DNA from: Sodaliphilus pleomorphus
GTDB lineage: Bacteria; Bacteroidota; Bacteroidia; Bacteroidales; Muribaculaceae
DNA length: 64,000 bases
Direction: 5' to 3'
Assembly: GCF_009676955.1 (NCBI RefSeq)
Contig: NZ_CP045696.1
Coordinates: 744,001 to 808,000 of the forward strand
Shown: positions 63,609 to 64,000 of the stretch, in pieces
Numbering within the stretch: position 1 is the stretch's first letter
Layout: each line of letters starts with the position of its first letter
Notes under the pieces: model-generated
Database searches by the model: none
Told to the model about the DNA's origin: nothing
What the model saw: the letters and a program-made list of their open reading frames with translations, nothing else
Position numbers and translations under genes: made by a program

Positions 63609-63965
63609 ATCAAGAACTTGTTTTTGATTTTGACATTCCCGAGACGAAGCGTAATTTATTTAAAATTACTGCAAGTCGAGCGAAATGCAAAATCGAGAAC
63701 TTGTTTTTGATTTTGGCATTCCCGAGACGCAGCGTAATTTATTTAAAATTACTGCAAGTCGAGTGAAATGCAAAATCAAGAACTTGTTTTTGATTTTGGC
63801 ATTCCCGAGACGCAGCGTAATTTATTCAAAATTACTGCAAGTCGAGCGAAATGCAAAATCGGGGGAACTTGTTTTTGATTTTGGCATTCCCGAGACGCAG
63901 CGTAATTTATCCAAAATTACTGCAAGTCGAGCGAAATGCAAAATCAAGAAAGCGTGTTTTTGACC
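63582..63965. repeat. Tandem array of 83-bp promoter-bearing imperfect palindromes
   Basis: Four full units start at 63582, 63665, 63748 and 63831 (83, 83, 83 and 85 bp) and a partial fifth at 63916. Each unit has a left arm ATTACTGCAAGTCGAGCG... and a right arm ...CGAGACGCAGCGTAATTT that are imperfect reverse complements around a centre near GAACTTG. On the minus strand each left arm carries TTTG-19 nt-TAATTTT(G/A): G in units 1, 4 and 5, A in units 2 and 3. So the array repeats the fumA promoter. 83 is not a multiple of three, so it does not code. The array ends within the window, about 63965. Confidence 0.93.
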
Positions 63966-64000
63966 TTTGAATTGCCAACGGGCCTTTCAACTTTATGCTG

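Noticed and set aside
63495..63963. Open frames running through the repeat array on the plus strand (for example [11 protein letters not shown]... and MQNRELVFDFGIPET...)
   Set aside because: They arise because the 83-bp repeat is open in all three frames; 83 is not a multiple of three, the frames overlap each other and oppose the fumA promoter.
63582..63965. Possible CRISPR array
   Set aside because: Units are near-identical over their full 83-85 bp with no variable spacers, and no cas gene is in the window.

Overview
The window looks like the chromosome of a Bacteroidota, order Bacteroidales; a Muribaculaceae-like gut lineage is my inference. Three things support this. There are SusC/SusD-type outer-membrane uptake genes and TonB-dependent receptors with lipoprotein partners. 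A secreted protein carries a type IX secretion (T9SS) sorting tail. Many genes are preceded by the Bacteroidetes sigma-ABfr promoter (TTTG, about 19-20 nt, TAnnTTTG). Coding DNA is GC-rich and intergenic DNA clearly AT-rich. Most of the window is core chromosome; the only clear mobile gene is one IS30-family transposase.

Layout. 1-1258: 5' part of a SusC/RagA receptor cut by the window edge. 1733-2767: malate dehydrogenase. 2989-9527 (minus): histidine-degradation operon ftcD-hutU-hutH-hutI. 9765-12234 (plus): engB, uridine kinase and an LptB-like ATPase with a long extra N-terminus. 12288-18948 (minus): ileS-dksA-lspA-DUF4296 lipoprotein-CPBP protease. 19226-19819: small beta-barrel protein. 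19931-24002 (minus): peptidoglycan precursor cluster (membrane-bound MurF-like ligase, ddl, murF). 24265-24897: recR. 24930-25927 (minus): type II pantothenate kinase and a 53-residue charged protein. 26081-30808 (plus): glycosyltransferase, acetyltransferase, YqgE, a short aspartokinase and threonine synthase. 31000-40962 (minus): an uptake locus (SusC, SusD, zinc metallohydrolase lipoprotein, DUF4302 lipoprotein, BACON/T9SS protein). 41496-46591: pseudouridine synthase, pyrBI (minus) and penicillin-binding protein 1A. 46722-52139 (minus): formate-THF ligase, priA, glycosyltransferase. 52291-55321: AraC regulator divergent from an iron alcohol dehydrogenase and an aldo/keto reductase. 55692-56852: initiator tRNA and IS30 transposase. 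57298-61758: two lipoproteins, TonB receptor and DUF4249 lipoprotein. 61874-63529 (minus): class I fumarase, preceded by an array of 83-bp promoter-bearing repeats running to the window end.

How the genes work together. The hut enzymes convert histidine to glutamate and pass the formimino group to tetrahydrofolate; FtcD's cyclodeaminase domain and formate-THF ligase link this to one-carbon metabolism. Malate dehydrogenase and fumarase belong to the oxaloacetate-malate-fumarate-succinate branch used by fermenting Bacteroidales. The Mur/Ddl enzymes, PBP1A, LspA and LptB serve the envelope.

The most unusual items are the promoter-repeat array upstream of fumarase, an aspartokinase without its ACT regulatory domains, a membrane-anchored MurF paralogue, a structured inverted-repeat element beside the IS30 gene, and a regulator/reductase locus arranged like E. 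coli yqhC-yqhD-dkgA.
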